Both the position numbers and the translations under genes were made by a program. The notes below the pieces were generated by a model. It made no database searches. It was not told the DNA's origin and saw only the letters and a list, made by a program, of their open reading frames with translations. From assembly GCF_028689845.1 (NCBI RefSeq), contig NZ_JAQVCH010000009.1:1-64000 (forward strand): DNA of 64,000 nt. Direction: 5' to 3'. Source of the DNA: Flavobacterium sp. Its GTDB lineage: Bacteria > Bacteroidota > Bacteroidia > Flavobacteriales > Flavobacteriaceae. Numbering within the stretch: the stretch's first letter is position 1; each line of letters begins with the position of its first letter. Below are positions 7,969 through 16,173 of this stretch, in pieces.

Positions 7969-8484
7969 TTAGAATCGGTACCCCAACCCTACTTGGAAAG
8001 CTGTTGTTCCTAAATCAAACATATCATTATCGCTGATATTTGCTAAACCTAAGTTATATCTAAGATCAAAAAATACACCAATAGGCAATTCATAAGCAGC
8101 TCCAAAACCTAAACCGTAATCTAATGATTTTGTGGCTTCATCCAAACCATCTTCACCACCAATTTTAAATCCTAACATTGGCCCAGCTTGTAAATTTAAG
8201 CCATCCATGACATAATACTTCGCCATTATTGGAATTCTAACAAAGTCTAATTCTGCATCTTTACCACCTTCCATCGAATATAATACTTCGGGTTGAACGT
8301 GAAACTTTTCAGAAACAGTAAAATCAGCTAAACCACCTATATAAAAACCTGTTCTTCCATCTACATCAGCATCACCAGTAAAATTTGAAAAGTTTGCTCC
8401 TGCTTTGACACCAAACTTAATGTCTTGAGCATTCGCTGTCCCAAATGCAGCAAACGCCATAATTGTTAAGATAATTTTTTTCAT
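7969..8484 (-). CDS. Porin-like outer-membrane beta-barrel protein
   Basis: This 171-residue protein has the signal peptide MKKIILTIMAFAAFGTANAQ and a short barrel of the PorT/OMP_b-brl_2 kind (FGVKAGANFSNFTG, FYIGGLADFTVSEKFHVQPEVLYS, LGFGAAYELP, FDLRYNLGLANI), ending VGLGYRF with the C-terminal Phe. The mature part is related to the divergently transcribed gene at 8712-9266 (KAGxxFSNF, LQPELLYS). It is a single-gene unit bounded by a terminator. Ligand and role are unknown. Confidence 0.8.
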   Translation of the reverse strand: MKKIILTIMAFAAFGTANAQDIKFGVKAGANFSNFTGDADVDGRTGFYIGGLADFTVSEKFHVQPEVLYSMEGGKDAELDFVRIPIMAKYYVMDGLNLQAGPMLGFKIGGEDGLDEATKSLDYGLGFGAAYELPIGVFFDLRYNLGLANISDNDMFDLGTTAFQVGLGYRF

Positions 8485-8509
8485 GATAATTGTTTTAATA
8501 TTAATTAAT

Positions 8510-8517
8510 CAAATATA
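8510..8517 (-). promoter_or_regulatory. -7 element of the 7969-8484 gene
   Basis: On the minus strand this reads TATATTTG (TAnnTTTG), ending 25 bases before the ATG, the same distance as in the 7197-7793 gene. The -33 position is weak. Confidence 0.6.
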
Positions 8518-8558
8518 AAACTTTATAAAAGCCTAACCCTTAATAGATTCAACAATTA

Positions 8559-8600
8559 TTAACAAATTTATTAACACTTTTAGTTTAAATTGTTAATAAT
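8559..8600. repeat. 42-bp upstream element, copy 2
   Basis: This is the second copy of the element at 7869-7910, with two mismatches. It lies 75 bases upstream of the 7969-8484 ATG and about 110 bases upstream of the divergent 8712-9266 gene, so it could influence both. Confidence 0.65.
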
Positions 8601-8664
8601 CAAAATTATGTAAATTAGACAAAATCTACTCCCAAAATTAGACACAAAATACTAATTAATTGAC

Positions 8665-8672
8665 TACCTTCG
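8665..8672 (+). promoter_or_regulatory. Possible -7 element of the 8712-9266 gene
   Basis: TACCTTCG is a TAnnTTTG variant (TTCG for TTTG) 39 bases before the ATG. No convincing -33 box. Confidence 0.4.
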
Positions 8673-8711
8673 TTATGTAGTAAACTTAACAACTACATAA
8701 AATAAAAAACT

Positions 8712-9266
8712 ATGAAAAAATCAATTTTTACTACAGTTTTAGTGTGCTTGTTCTTTAGCAATACCAACGCACAATTTCTCCAATTAGGGGCTAAAGCAGG
8801 GATTAGCTTTTCAAATTTTGGAGGTGGAGATATTGAAGGGGTCGATTTTAAGACCCTTACGAATTATCATTTTGGTGTAGTTGCAGAACTAAAATTATTA
8901 GACAACTTAGCGTTACAACCTGAATTATTATATTCTACTCAAGGAGCTGAACTAGATGGTCTAGGAGTTCAATTCAAAAATGAATTAGGTTATATTGCTT
9001 TACCTGTTTTGATAAAATTTTATTTAACAGATAATAAACTAAGTTTAGAAGCGGGACCACAACTTTCCTTCTTAGTTAGCGAGAAAAATGAGGTTAATTT
9101 CGATGACTCTGAAACGTTTGATTTCGGATTTGCTGCTGGATTAAGTTATAAACTTACCAATAACATATTTGTGTCGGGGCGTTATATTGCTGGTTTAACA
9201 GAAGTAAAAAAAGACAGCGACATTAAAAATTCCGTTATTCAATTTTCTGTCGGAATCTTTCTATAA
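8712..9266 (+). CDS. Porin-like outer-membrane beta-barrel protein
   Basis: The 184-residue protein has a signal peptide (MKKSIFTTVLVCLFFSNTNAQ) and a barrel similar to that of the 7969-8484 product (LGAKAGISFSNFGGG, LALQPELLYSTQGAE, FAAGLSYKL, FVSGRYIAGL, FSVGIFL). Both belong to the small OMP_b-brl_2-type family common in Bacteroidota, and the divergent arrangement suggests an old duplication. It is followed 4 bases later by an acetyltransferase gene, so the two may form an operon. Function unknown. Confidence 0.8.
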   Translation: MKKSIFTTVLVCLFFSNTNAQFLQLGAKAGISFSNFGGGDIEGVDFKTLTNYHFGVVAELKLLDNLALQPELLYSTQGAELDGLGVQFKNELGYIALPVLIKFYLTDNKLSLEAGPQLSFLVSEKNEVNFDDSETFDFGFAAGLSYKLTNNIFVSGRYIAGLTEVKKDSDIKNSVIQFSVGIFL

Positions 9267-9270
9267 AAAT

Positions 9271-9837
9271 ATGCTGTCCATTTCTTTTAGCCCATTTCCA
9301 ATTCTTGAATCAAAACGATTGCTTCTTCGAGCGGTTACCATAGAAGATGTGAATGAAGTTTTATCCTTAAGAGGAAATTCTGAAAACATGAAATTCATTC
9401 CACGTCCTTTAATAACTTCTAAAGAAATGGCGATGGAGCACATTGCGATGATTATTGAAAAAATTGAGCAAAATCTTGGTATTAATTGGGCAATCACCTT
9501 AAAAGGAAGTCCAAAAATGATTGGGATTATTGGTCATTATCGCATTCAGCCAGAAAATTATCGTTCAGAAATTGGATATATGCTTTTGCCCGAATTTCAA
9601 AATCAAGGCATAACCAGTGAAGCGATTTATTTAACGTTGGATTATGGTTTTAATCAATTGAATTTTCATTCGATTGAAGCAGTTGTAGATCCAGAAAATA
9701 GTATTTCTGCGAAAGTTTTAGAAAAAAATGGCTTTGTGAAAGAAGCTCATTTCTTGGAAAACGAATATTGGGATGGTAAATTTTGGGATTCAGTGGTTTA
9801 TTCTATTCTAAAAAAGAATTTCAATAAATCAGGTTAA
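9271..9837 (+). CDS. GNAT-family N-acetyltransferase (RimJ/RimL type)
   Basis: The 188-residue protein carries the GNAT fold. The N-terminal part (ILESKRLLLRAVTIEDVNEV) is typical of RimJ/RimL/YdaF-type enzymes. The acetyl-CoA-binding core is near 95-120 (SEIGYMLLPEFQNQGITSEA) and the C-terminal part reads VDPENSISAKVLEKNGFVKE. Such enzymes transfer an acetyl group from acetyl-CoA to an N-terminus or another small amine; the acceptor here cannot be told. The gene starts 4 bases after the barrel gene, so co-transcription is likely, although the functions do not obviously match. Confidence 0.88.
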   Translation: MLSISFSPFPILESKRLLLRAVTIEDVNEVLSLRGNSENMKFIPRPLITSKEMAMEHIAMIIEKIEQNLGINWAITLKGSPKMIGIIGHYRIQPENYRSEIGYMLLPEFQNQGITSEAIYLTLDYGFNQLNFHSIEAVVDPENSISAKVLEKNGFVKEAHFLENEYWDGKFWDSVVYSILKKNFNKSG

Positions 9838-9872
9838 TAAGTTTAGAAAAAAATTATTTAATCAATTACACA

Positions 9873-9898
9873 GTAGCTAAAATTAATTTTTTAGCTAC
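9873..9898. other. Hairpin overlapping a promoter
   Basis: GTAGCTAAAA (9873-9882) pairs with TTTTAGCTAC (9889-9898) and is followed by TTTCGTTT. It may be a weak terminator for the 8712-9837 genes. Its right arm overlaps the -7 element of the next gene. Confidence 0.5.
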
Positions 9899-9903
9899 TT
9901 TCG
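9896..9903 (+). promoter_or_regulatory. -7 element of the SDR gene
   Basis: TACTTTCG fits the TAnnTTyG form and lies 28 bases before the ATG at 9932. No clear -33 box. The first three bases belong to the hairpin at 9873-9898. Confidence 0.5.
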
Positions 9904-9931
9904 TTTATATATCTTTACAAAAAAAATAACT

Positions 9932-10813
9932 ATGGATTTTTCTGCAAAAATGCTTCGTGACAATGCCTTAGAAGGCAAAGTAATTGTTGTAACAGGTGGT
10001 GGTAGTGGCTTAGGAAAAGCGATGACCAATTATTTTCTTGAATTAGGAGCAAAAGTAGCTATTACCTCACGAGATTTAGAAAAATTAAAAAACACTGCAG
10101 CCGAATTAGAAGCTAAAACAGGCGGTACTTGTTTACCAGTAGCTTGTGATGTTCGTTATTATGAACAAGTAGAAGCGATGCTACAAGAAGTTATTCAAAA
10201 ATTTGGAAAAGTAGATGTTTTATTAAATAATGCGGCGGGCAACTTCATCTCCCCTACCGAACGTTTATCTGCTAATGCTTTTGATACCATTATCGATATC
10301 GTCTTAAAAGGTTCTAAAAACTGCACCTTAGCTTTTGGAAAACATTGGATTGATGCCAAAGAAGAAAATAAAGTTATTTTAAATATTGTGACCACTTATG
10401 CTTGGACAGGTTCGGCTTATGTAGTGCCAAGTGCCACTGCTAAAGCGGGTGTTTTGGCGATGACCAGAAGTTTGGCTGTAGAATGGGCAAAATATGGAAT
10501 TCGAAGTAATGCCATCGCACCAGGACCTTTCCCAACCAAAGGAGCATGGGACCGATTATTACCCGGTGATTTGGCTGAAAAGTTTGATATGGCTAAAAAA
10601 GTACCGCTCAACCGAGTAGGCGACCATCAAGAATTAGCCAACTTAGCAGCGTATTTAGTTTCTGATTTTTCTGCTTATGTTAATGGTGAAGTCATTACGA
10701 TTGATGGCGGAGAATGGTTAAAAGGTGCTGGTCAGTTCAATTTATTAGAAGCCATTCCAGAGGAAATGTGGGACATGTTAGAAGCAATGATTAAAGCTAA
10801 GAAAAACAAGTAA
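9932..10813 (+). CDS. SDR oxidoreductase, 2,4-dienoyl-CoA reductase-like
   Basis: The 293-residue protein has the Rossmann cofactor motif TGGGSGLGKA (21-30) and NNAAG (99-103). The catalytic part does not follow the classic YxxxK spacing. It reads YAWTGSAYVVPSATAK, with Tyr156, Ser167 and Lys171. That 11- and 15-residue spacing is the one known from mitochondrial 2,4-dienoyl-CoA reductase (DECR1: Tyr199, Ser210, Lys214), and the surrounding text is also close (PSASAKAG in DECR1). It probably reduces dienoyl-CoA intermediates in unsaturated fatty-acid beta-oxidation using NADPH. It is a single-gene unit. The exact substrate is inferred. Confidence 0.85.
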   Translation: MDFSAKMLRDNALEGKVIVVTGGGSGLGKAMTNYFLELGAKVAITSRDLEKLKNTAAELEAKTGGTCLPVACDVRYYEQVEAMLQEVIQKFGKVDVLLNNAAGNFISPTERLSANAFDTIIDIVLKGSKNCTLAFGKHWIDAKEENKVILNIVTTYAWTGSAYVVPSATAKAGVLAMTRSLAVEWAKYGIRSNAIAPGPFPTKGAWDRLLPGDLAEKFDMAKKVPLNRVGDHQELANLAAYLVSDFSAYVNGEVITIDGGEWLKGAGQFNLLEAIPEEMWDMLEAMIKAKKNK

Positions 10814-10910
10814 ATTTGATTTTCATCTTGCCATTTTTTTTCACTTTTCACAACTGAAAAAGGTAAACAATTGACAACCATCACTATTAACATTTGTTAA
10901 CAACTTGAAG

Positions 10911-10940
10911 TTGAAAAACCCACAAATTATCGTAATTTTA
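10911..10940 (+). promoter_or_regulatory. Possible parAB promoter
   Basis: TTG at 10911-10913, 19 bases, then TAATTTTA at 10933-10940 approximates the -33/-7 pattern (final G replaced by A). A near-palindrome ATTAACATTTGTTAAC lies just upstream (about 10887-10902). Confidence 0.45.
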
Positions 10941-10962
10941 CGGCACTAAATTTTTAAATTCA

Positions 10963-11727
10963 ATGGGCAAAATAATTGCAATCGCAAATCAAAAAGGGGG
11001 CGTTGGAAAAACCACGACTACCGTTAATTTAGCAGCTTCTTTAGGTGTTTTAGAAAAAAAAGTACTGCTAATTGATGCCGACCCGCAAGCGAATGCTAGT
11101 TCGGGTTTAGGAGTTGATGTAGACTCGGTTTCTATTGGATCCTATCAGGTTTTAGAACACAGCTATTCCGCTAAGGAAGCAATCATACAATGCTCCGCCC
11201 CAAACGTAGACATTATTCCAGCTCACATTGATTTAGTTGCCATTGAAATTGAATTGGTTGACAAAGAAAATCGGGAATACATGCTCAAAGAAGCATTGGC
11301 ACCGATAAAAGATCAGTATGATTATATTTTAATTGACTGTGCTCCTTCTCTAGGATTACTCACGTTAAATGCATTAACCGCAGCGGATAGTGTGATTATT
11401 CCTATTCAATGTGAATATTTTGCTTTGGAAGGATTAGGGAAATTATTAAACACAATAAAAAGCATTCAACGCCTTCACAATCCAGATTTAGATATTGAAG
11501 GATTATTATTGACTATGTTTGATTCGCGATTACGTTTATCAAATCAAGTGGTAGAAGAAGTACAAAAACATTTTAACGACATGGTTTTCAAAACCATTAT
11601 TCAACGAAATGTAAAATTAAGTGAAGCTCCAAGTTTTGGAGAAAGTATTATTAATTTTGATGCGACAAGTAAAGGAGCAAATAATTATTTGAGTTTAGCA
11701 GAAGAAATTATCAAAAAAAATAGTTAG
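10963..11727 (+). CDS. parA: Chromosome partitioning ATPase ParA (Soj)
   Basis: The 254-residue protein opens with the deviant Walker A motif KGGVGKTTTTVNLAASLG (about 11-28), followed by LLIDADPQANASSGLG and the Walker B region YILIDCAPSLG. It has the length and ending of chromosomal ParA/Soj proteins. ParA binds DNA when ATP-bound and moves the ParB-parS complex to segregate the replication origin. parB follows 6 bases later. It heads the string parA-parB-DUF5683-dapB, whose genes abut or overlap, indicating one operon. Confidence 0.95.
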   Translation: MGKIIAIANQKGGVGKTTTTVNLAASLGVLEKKVLLIDADPQANASSGLGVDVDSVSIGSYQVLEHSYSAKEAIIQCSAPNVDIIPAHIDLVAIEIELVDKENREYMLKEALAPIKDQYDYILIDCAPSLGLLTLNALTAADSVIIPIQCEYFALEGLGKLLNTIKSIQRLHNPDLDIEGLLLTMFDSRLRLSNQVVEEVQKHFNDMVFKTIIQRNVKLSEAPSFGESIINFDATSKGANNYLSLAEEIIKKNS

Positions 11728-11733
11728 TATTTT

Positions 11734-12636
11734 ATGGCACAAGCTATCAAAAAACAGGCTTTAGGAAGAGGATTATCCGCTTTGCTAAAAGATCCAGAAA
11801 ACGACATCAAATCGGTTACGGATAAAAATGCAGACAAAGTCGTTGGCAATATCATTGAATTGGAATTGGATGTTATTGAAATCAATCCTTTTCAACCCAG
11901 AAGTAATTTCAATGAAGAAACATTACAAGAATTAGCAACATCCATCAAACAACTTGGTGTAATTCAACCCATTACTGTTCGGAAATTAGATTTTAACAAA
12001 TACCAATTAATTTCAGGTGAACGCCGTCTTCGTGCTGCTAAAATTGCAGGTTTAAACGTTATTCCATCGTACATTCGAATTGCGGACGACAACGAATCAT
12101 TAGTAATGGCTTTAGTTGAGAATATTCAACGGCACGATTTAGACCCAATAGAAATAGCTCTTTCTTATCAACGATTAATTGACGAAATTCAATTAACGCA
12201 AGAACAAATGAGCGACCGCGTAGGTAAAAAAAGATCAACGATTGCAAATTATTTACGCTTATTGAAGTTAGATCCCATTATTCAAACAGGAATACGAGAT
12301 GGTTTCATTTCAATGGGACATGGTCGTGCTTTGATTTCAATTGAAGATGAAGATGTGCAAACTGCCATTTATCAAAAAATTGTAAGCCAAAATCTTTCCG
12401 TTCGAGAAACAGAATCCTTGGTAAAAACACATCAAGAAGGATTGAAACCAAAAGTTGGAAAAACGAGTAAATCACCTTCCCCCTTTTCAGTTTCAGAATC
12501 CGATAAAAAAGAAATTGCAACTACTTTAGGAGCAAAAATTGATGTTAAAATTGAAGCAAACGGAAAAGGGAAAATCACTATCCCTTTTAAATCAGAAGCG
12601 GACTTTCAACGTATTTTAGCCTTAATTAAAGGATAG
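11734..12636 (+). CDS. parB: Chromosome partitioning protein ParB (Spo0J)
   Basis: The 300-residue protein has the N-terminal peptide GRGLSALL that stimulates ParA, then the ParB/sulfiredoxin domain with its nucleotide-binding boxes (NPFQPR and SGERRLRAAKIAG). A helix-turn-helix domain follows (RVGKKRSTIANYLRLLKL, about 160-180; FISMGHGRAL), and then a C-terminal dimer domain. ParB is a CTP-dependent clamp that loads at parS sites. No convincing parS site was found in this window. Its stop codon overlaps the GTG start of the next gene by one base. Confidence 0.95.
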   Translation: MAQAIKKQALGRGLSALLKDPENDIKSVTDKNADKVVGNIIELELDVIEINPFQPRSNFNEETLQELATSIKQLGVIQPITVRKLDFNKYQLISGERRLRAAKIAGLNVIPSYIRIADDNESLVMALVENIQRHDLDPIEIALSYQRLIDEIQLTQEQMSDRVGKKRSTIANYLRLLKLDPIIQTGIRDGFISMGHGRALISIEDEDVQTAIYQKIVSQNLSVRETESLVKTHQEGLKPKVGKTSKSPSPFSVSESDKKEIATTLGAKIDVKIEANGKGKITIPFKSEADFQRILALIKG

Positions 12637-13199
12637 TGCAAAGCGGTAGATTCATACTATATTTTATTTTCCTTTTGGGAACATTTTTTGGTACAGCCCA
12701 AATTCAAATTGAGGAAGCAGAAACTATCTTGGATACTACTCATTACAAACCAATTGATCCGTTGGCTCCTTCTAAAGCCGCATTTTATTCGGCTATCTTG
12801 CCTGGTTTAGGCCAAGCTTACAATAAAAAATATTGGAAAATTCCAATTGTTTATGGTGGATTAGCCGCAGGTTTTTATTTTTATAACGACAATAATAAAT
12901 CGTATCATGAATTTCGCGATATTTACAAAAGACGATTAGAAGGTTATACCGAAGCTAAATATTTTGGTATTTATTCGAACGATGTGATTATTAATGCCCA
13001 ACGAACTTATCAAAGAAATCGTGATATATCGATGATGATCATGCTTGGTGTTTATGCTTTAAATATTATCGATGCTAATGTAGACGCTCATTTATTGCAA
13101 TTTAATGTAAATGAGAAACTATCTTTAAAACCTGATTTATATATCAACGACTTCAATAATAAACATAACATCGGACTCGTTTTAAATTATTCTTTCTAA
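12636..13199 (+). CDS. DUF5683 membrane protein
   Basis: The 187-residue protein begins with a GTG that overlaps the parB TAG. It has a signal peptide or anchor (FILYFIFLLGTFFGTAQ). The body matches the DUF5683 family found next to parB in Bacteroidota: PLAPSKAAFYSAILPGLGQAYNKKYWKIPIVYGG (in two parts, about 43-76) with hydrophobic stretches, and a later helix MMIMLGVYALNIIDANVDA. Function is unknown. Its place between parB and dapB is conserved in flavobacteria as I know them. A one-base overlap with dapB (TAATG) shows tight co-transcription and coupling. Confidence 0.82.
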   Translation: MQSGRFILYFIFLLGTFFGTAQIQIEEAETILDTTHYKPIDPLAPSKAAFYSAILPGLGQAYNKKYWKIPIVYGGLAAGFYFYNDNNKSYHEFRDIYKRRLEGYTEAKYFGIYSNDVIINAQRTYQRNRDISMMIMLGVYALNIIDANVDAHLLQFNVNEKLSLKPDLYINDFNNKHNIGLVLNYSF

Positions 13200-13903
13200 T
13201 GAAAATAGCTCTCTTAGGATACGGAAAAATGGGAAAAGCGATTGAACGAATTGCTTTAGAACGCGGTCATGAAATTGTAGTTCGCCGATCAGCTGATGGT
13301 CCTTTTCAAGGAATGGAACAAGCAGATGTAGCCATAGACTTTAGTATCCCAGAAGCGGCCGTAGAAAATATTTCTTACTGTTTAGAAAATAAAATTCCAA
13401 TTGTATCTGGAACAACCGGTTGGTTAGAAAATTATCATAAAATGGTTACCCTTTGCGAAGCTAATCAAGCAGCATTTATTTATGGTTCTAATTTTAGTTT
13501 AGGTGTTAATTTGTTTTTTGAATTAAACGATTATTTAGCAAAAATGATGGCCAAATTCAAGGAGTATAATGTTGAAATGGAAGAAATTCATCATACACAA
13601 AAATTAGACAAACCAAGTGGAACTGCGATTTCATTGGCAAATTCTATCATCAATCATACGCAAAAAAATAGCTGGTCAATAGAAAACCCAGCAAAAGAAG
13701 ATTTATTTATTGACGTCAAGCGGATAGATGCTGTGCCCGGAACTCATTCCGTTTTTTATTCTTCGGCAGTTGATACAATTGAAATTAAACATACCGCACA
13801 TAGTCGTGATGGTTTTGCTTTTGGAGCAATTATAGCCGCTGAATGGATTATTGGAAAAACAGGTGTTTTTACAATGAAAGATGTCTTAGATTTAAAAAAT
13901 TAA
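13199..13903 (+). CDS. dapB: 4-hydroxy-tetrahydrodipicolinate reductase DapB
   Basis: The 234-residue enzyme has the N-terminal Rossmann motif GYGKMGKAIERIA (7-19), the GTTGW loop, and the substrate-binding signature EEIHHTQKLDKPSGTA (about 122-137) with the catalytic His pair and Lys. It reduces 4-hydroxy-tetrahydrodipicolinate with NAD(P)H in the lysine/diaminopimelate pathway, which feeds peptidoglycan. It is at the short end of the family, as usual for Bacteroidota. It is the last gene of the parAB string, and 95 bases separate it from lepB. Confidence 0.95.
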   Translation: MKIALLGYGKMGKAIERIALERGHEIVVRRSADGPFQGMEQADVAIDFSIPEAAVENISYCLENKIPIVSGTTGWLENYHKMVTLCEANQAAFIYGSNFSLGVNLFFELNDYLAKMMAKFKEYNVEMEEIHHTQKLDKPSGTAISLANSIINHTQKNSWSIENPAKEDLFIDVKRIDAVPGTHSVFYSSAVDTIEIKHTAHSRDGFAFGAIIAAEWIIGKTGVFTMKDVLDLKN

Positions 13904-13998
13904 AAACATAATTAAACGTTAAAGCAGTAACAAATCTCTTTTTCGAGTAACTTATTACTGATAAAGCACAAAAATAGTATAAACTAAAATAGCGTACC

Positions 13999-15549
13999 AT
14001 GACATTATATCAGTGGTTTCTTTTTTTCTTAGTCATTCAAATCGTTCATTATTTAGGAACATGGAAATTATATCAAAAAGCAGGTCGCCAAGCTTGGGAA
14101 GCGGCCATTCCGGTTTATAATGCCGTTATTTTAATGAAAATAATTAATCGCCCTTGGTGGTGGACTTTTTTATTATTCATTCCGATTATTAATTTGATTA
14201 TGTTTCCGGTTATTTGGGTGGAGACGCTACGCAGCTTCGGTAAAAACTCACAACTTGATACTTTTTTAGGAATAATCACTCTTGGATTATACGTTTATTA
14301 CGTCAATTATACACAAGATGTGCAGCACATTAAAGACCGTTCGTTGCATCCTAAAAATGCCACAGCCGATTTTGTGAGTTCTATTTTATTTGCCATCGTA
14401 GTGGCCACCACCGTGCATACTTATGTCATGCAACCCTTTACCATTCCGACTTCTTCCTTAGAAAAATCGTTATTGATTGGTGATTTCCTTTTTGTAAGCA
14501 AATTTCATTACGGAGCCAGAACACCAACTACTGCAGTTGCTTTACCAATGGTGCATGACAGTATCCCTTTTGTAAAATCCAAATCCTATTTAAGTTGGCC
14601 ACAATTGCCTTCGTTCCGTTTACCGGGACTAGAAAATGTAGAAAGAAATGATATTGTAGTATTCAATTGGCCAAAAGATACTGTTTATAAATTCTTTGAC
14701 CGTTCTGGCAGAAGAGCTGATAAACCTTTAGATAAGAAATCAAATTATGTTAAACGTTGTGTTGGAATTCCGGGTGATAGTTTACAAATTATAAAAGGTG
14801 ATGTTTATGTAAATGGTAAAATGTTGCCACTTCATGATCGTCAGCGACTTCAATTTTCTTATGACGTTGAAACGGATGGCTCACAATTTAATGAAGAATA
14901 TATTTTTAACGAATTACAAATCACAGATAGAATTCGTGTAAATTCTCAAAATTCATATACTTTTTCGGCCTTAACAGATGAAAACGTGGCTCGTTTACGC
15001 AACAATCCGATGGTCAAATCGGTAACGAAAGTCATTGATAACCAAGGAAATAAGTATGTGTTTCCGCATACAAAAGATTGGAACGCCGATAATTATGGTC
15101 CTATTTATATTCCGCAAGCGGGAAAAACGGTGGCGTTAACAAAAGAAACACTTCCGTTTTACAAAGAAATCATCACCGACTATGAAAAGAAAAATCTGCA
15201 AGTTAATGGAGATGAAATTAGAATAAATGGACAAGTAGCCAATTCGTATACCTTTGAAATGGATTATTACTGGATGATGGGTGATAATCGCCACAATTCT
15301 GAAGACAGCCGTTATTGGGGTTATGTTCCTGCTGATCACATTGTTGGAAAACCGGTATTTATCTGGATGAGTTTAGACCAAAATGTACCTTGGGGTAAAG
15401 CAATCGATAAAATACGATGGGAAAGAATGTTTACTACTGTTGGTGGTAGCGGAGAGCCTGTTTCCTACTTTATTTATTTTGTGATAGCTGTTGCGGCTTG
15501 GTTTGGTTTTGATATTTACAGAAAAAGAAAGAAAAAAACAGAAGAATAA
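13999..15549 (+). CDS. lepB: Signal peptidase I with N-terminal membrane domain
   Basis: The 516-residue protein is far longer than typical LepB. Residues 1-110 form a separate module with several membrane helices (WFLFFLVIQIVHYLG; RQAWEAAIPVYNAVI; WWWTFLLFIPIINLIMF), like the DUF5684 family. The S26 peptidase part starts with a helix near 124-144. It has the nucleophile Ser153 (IPTSSLEKSLL), the general-base Lys252 (YVKRCVGIPGD) and the GDNRHNSEDSR box. A further helix is near the C-terminus (YFIYFVIAVAAWFGFDIY). It removes signal peptides at the inner membrane. The long insert between the Lys box and GDNR matches other flavobacterial enzymes. wbqC follows 11 bases later. Confidence 0.92.
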   Translation: MTLYQWFLFFLVIQIVHYLGTWKLYQKAGRQAWEAAIPVYNAVILMKIINRPWWWTFLLFIPIINLIMFPVIWVETLRSFGKNSQLDTFLGIITLGLYVYYVNYTQDVQHIKDRSLHPKNATADFVSSILFAIVVATTVHTYVMQPFTIPTSSLEKSLLIGDFLFVSKFHYGARTPTTAVALPMVHDSIPFVKSKSYLSWPQLPSFRLPGLENVERNDIVVFNWPKDTVYKFFDRSGRRADKPLDKKSNYVKRCVGIPGDSLQIIKGDVYVNGKMLPLHDRQRLQFSYDVETDGSQFNEEYIFNELQITDRIRVNSQNSYTFSALTDENVARLRNNPMVKSVTKVIDNQGNKYVFPHTKDWNADNYGPIYIPQAGKTVALTKETLPFYKEIITDYEKKNLQVNGDEIRINGQVANSYTFEMDYYWMMGDNRHNSEDSRYWGYVPADHIVGKPVFIWMSLDQNVPWGKAIDKIRWERMFTTVGGSGEPVSYFIYFVIAVAAWFGFDIYRKRKKKTEE

Positions 15550-15560
15550 GGTTTTTTAGC

Positions 15561-16172
15561 ATGAACGCACTACTTTATCCCACGTATTTTCCATCGATTA
15601 GTCATTATGCGGCTATGGTTCAGGCGGAACAAGTAACTTTTGAAATGGAAGATCATTTTCAGAAGCAAACCAATCGGAACAGAACCTATATTTATAGTCC
15701 GAATGGGATTCAGTTATTGAATATTCCGATTGTACATTCCAAACAAAATCGTCAAAAAACGAGAGATGTTCAAATAGAATCGGCTTTTAATTGGCAAAAA
15801 CAACATTTCAAATCATTGGAAGCAGGTTATCGATCTTCTCCATTTTTTGAATATTTTGAAGATGATATTCAACCGCTTTTTCAGCAAAATCATAACTATT
15901 TAATGGATTTGAATTTGGCGGTTTTTGAACTTGTCAATAACTGTTTAGGCATAGCCATTTCAGCAGAAAAAACAACAGAATATTTTCATGAAAACCTAGC
16001 ATTTGTCGACTTTAGAGAGTTGGCCAATGGCAAAAAAGACATGACCGTTTGCGAACCTTATACGCAGGTTTTTGGAGAAAAACATGGATTTATTAATAAT
16101 TTGAGTATATTGGATTTGCTTTTTAATGAAGGACGTTATGCCTTGGATTATTTAAAAAAAGTTCAATTATAA
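15561..16172 (+). CDS. WbqC-like family protein
   Basis: The 203-residue protein matches the WbqC family. It starts with LYPTYFPSISHYAAMVQAEQV and contains KQTNRNRTYIYSPNGIQLLNIPI, followed by WQKQHFKSLEAGYRSSPFFEY (quoted parts only). WbqC was named from an O-antigen cluster; its biochemical role is not established. In flavobacteria it follows lepB, as here with an 11-base gap. It ends one base before the stop codon of the convergent EEP-family gene. Confidence 0.88.
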   Translation: MNALLYPTYFPSISHYAAMVQAEQVTFEMEDHFQKQTNRNRTYIYSPNGIQLLNIPIVHSKQNRQKTRDVQIESAFNWQKQHFKSLEAGYRSSPFFEYFEDDIQPLFQQNHNYLMDLNLAVFELVNNCLGIAISAEKTTEYFHENLAFVDFRELANGKKDMTVCEPYTQVFGEKHGFINNLSILDLLFNEGRYALDYLKKVQL

Positions 16173-16173
16173 T

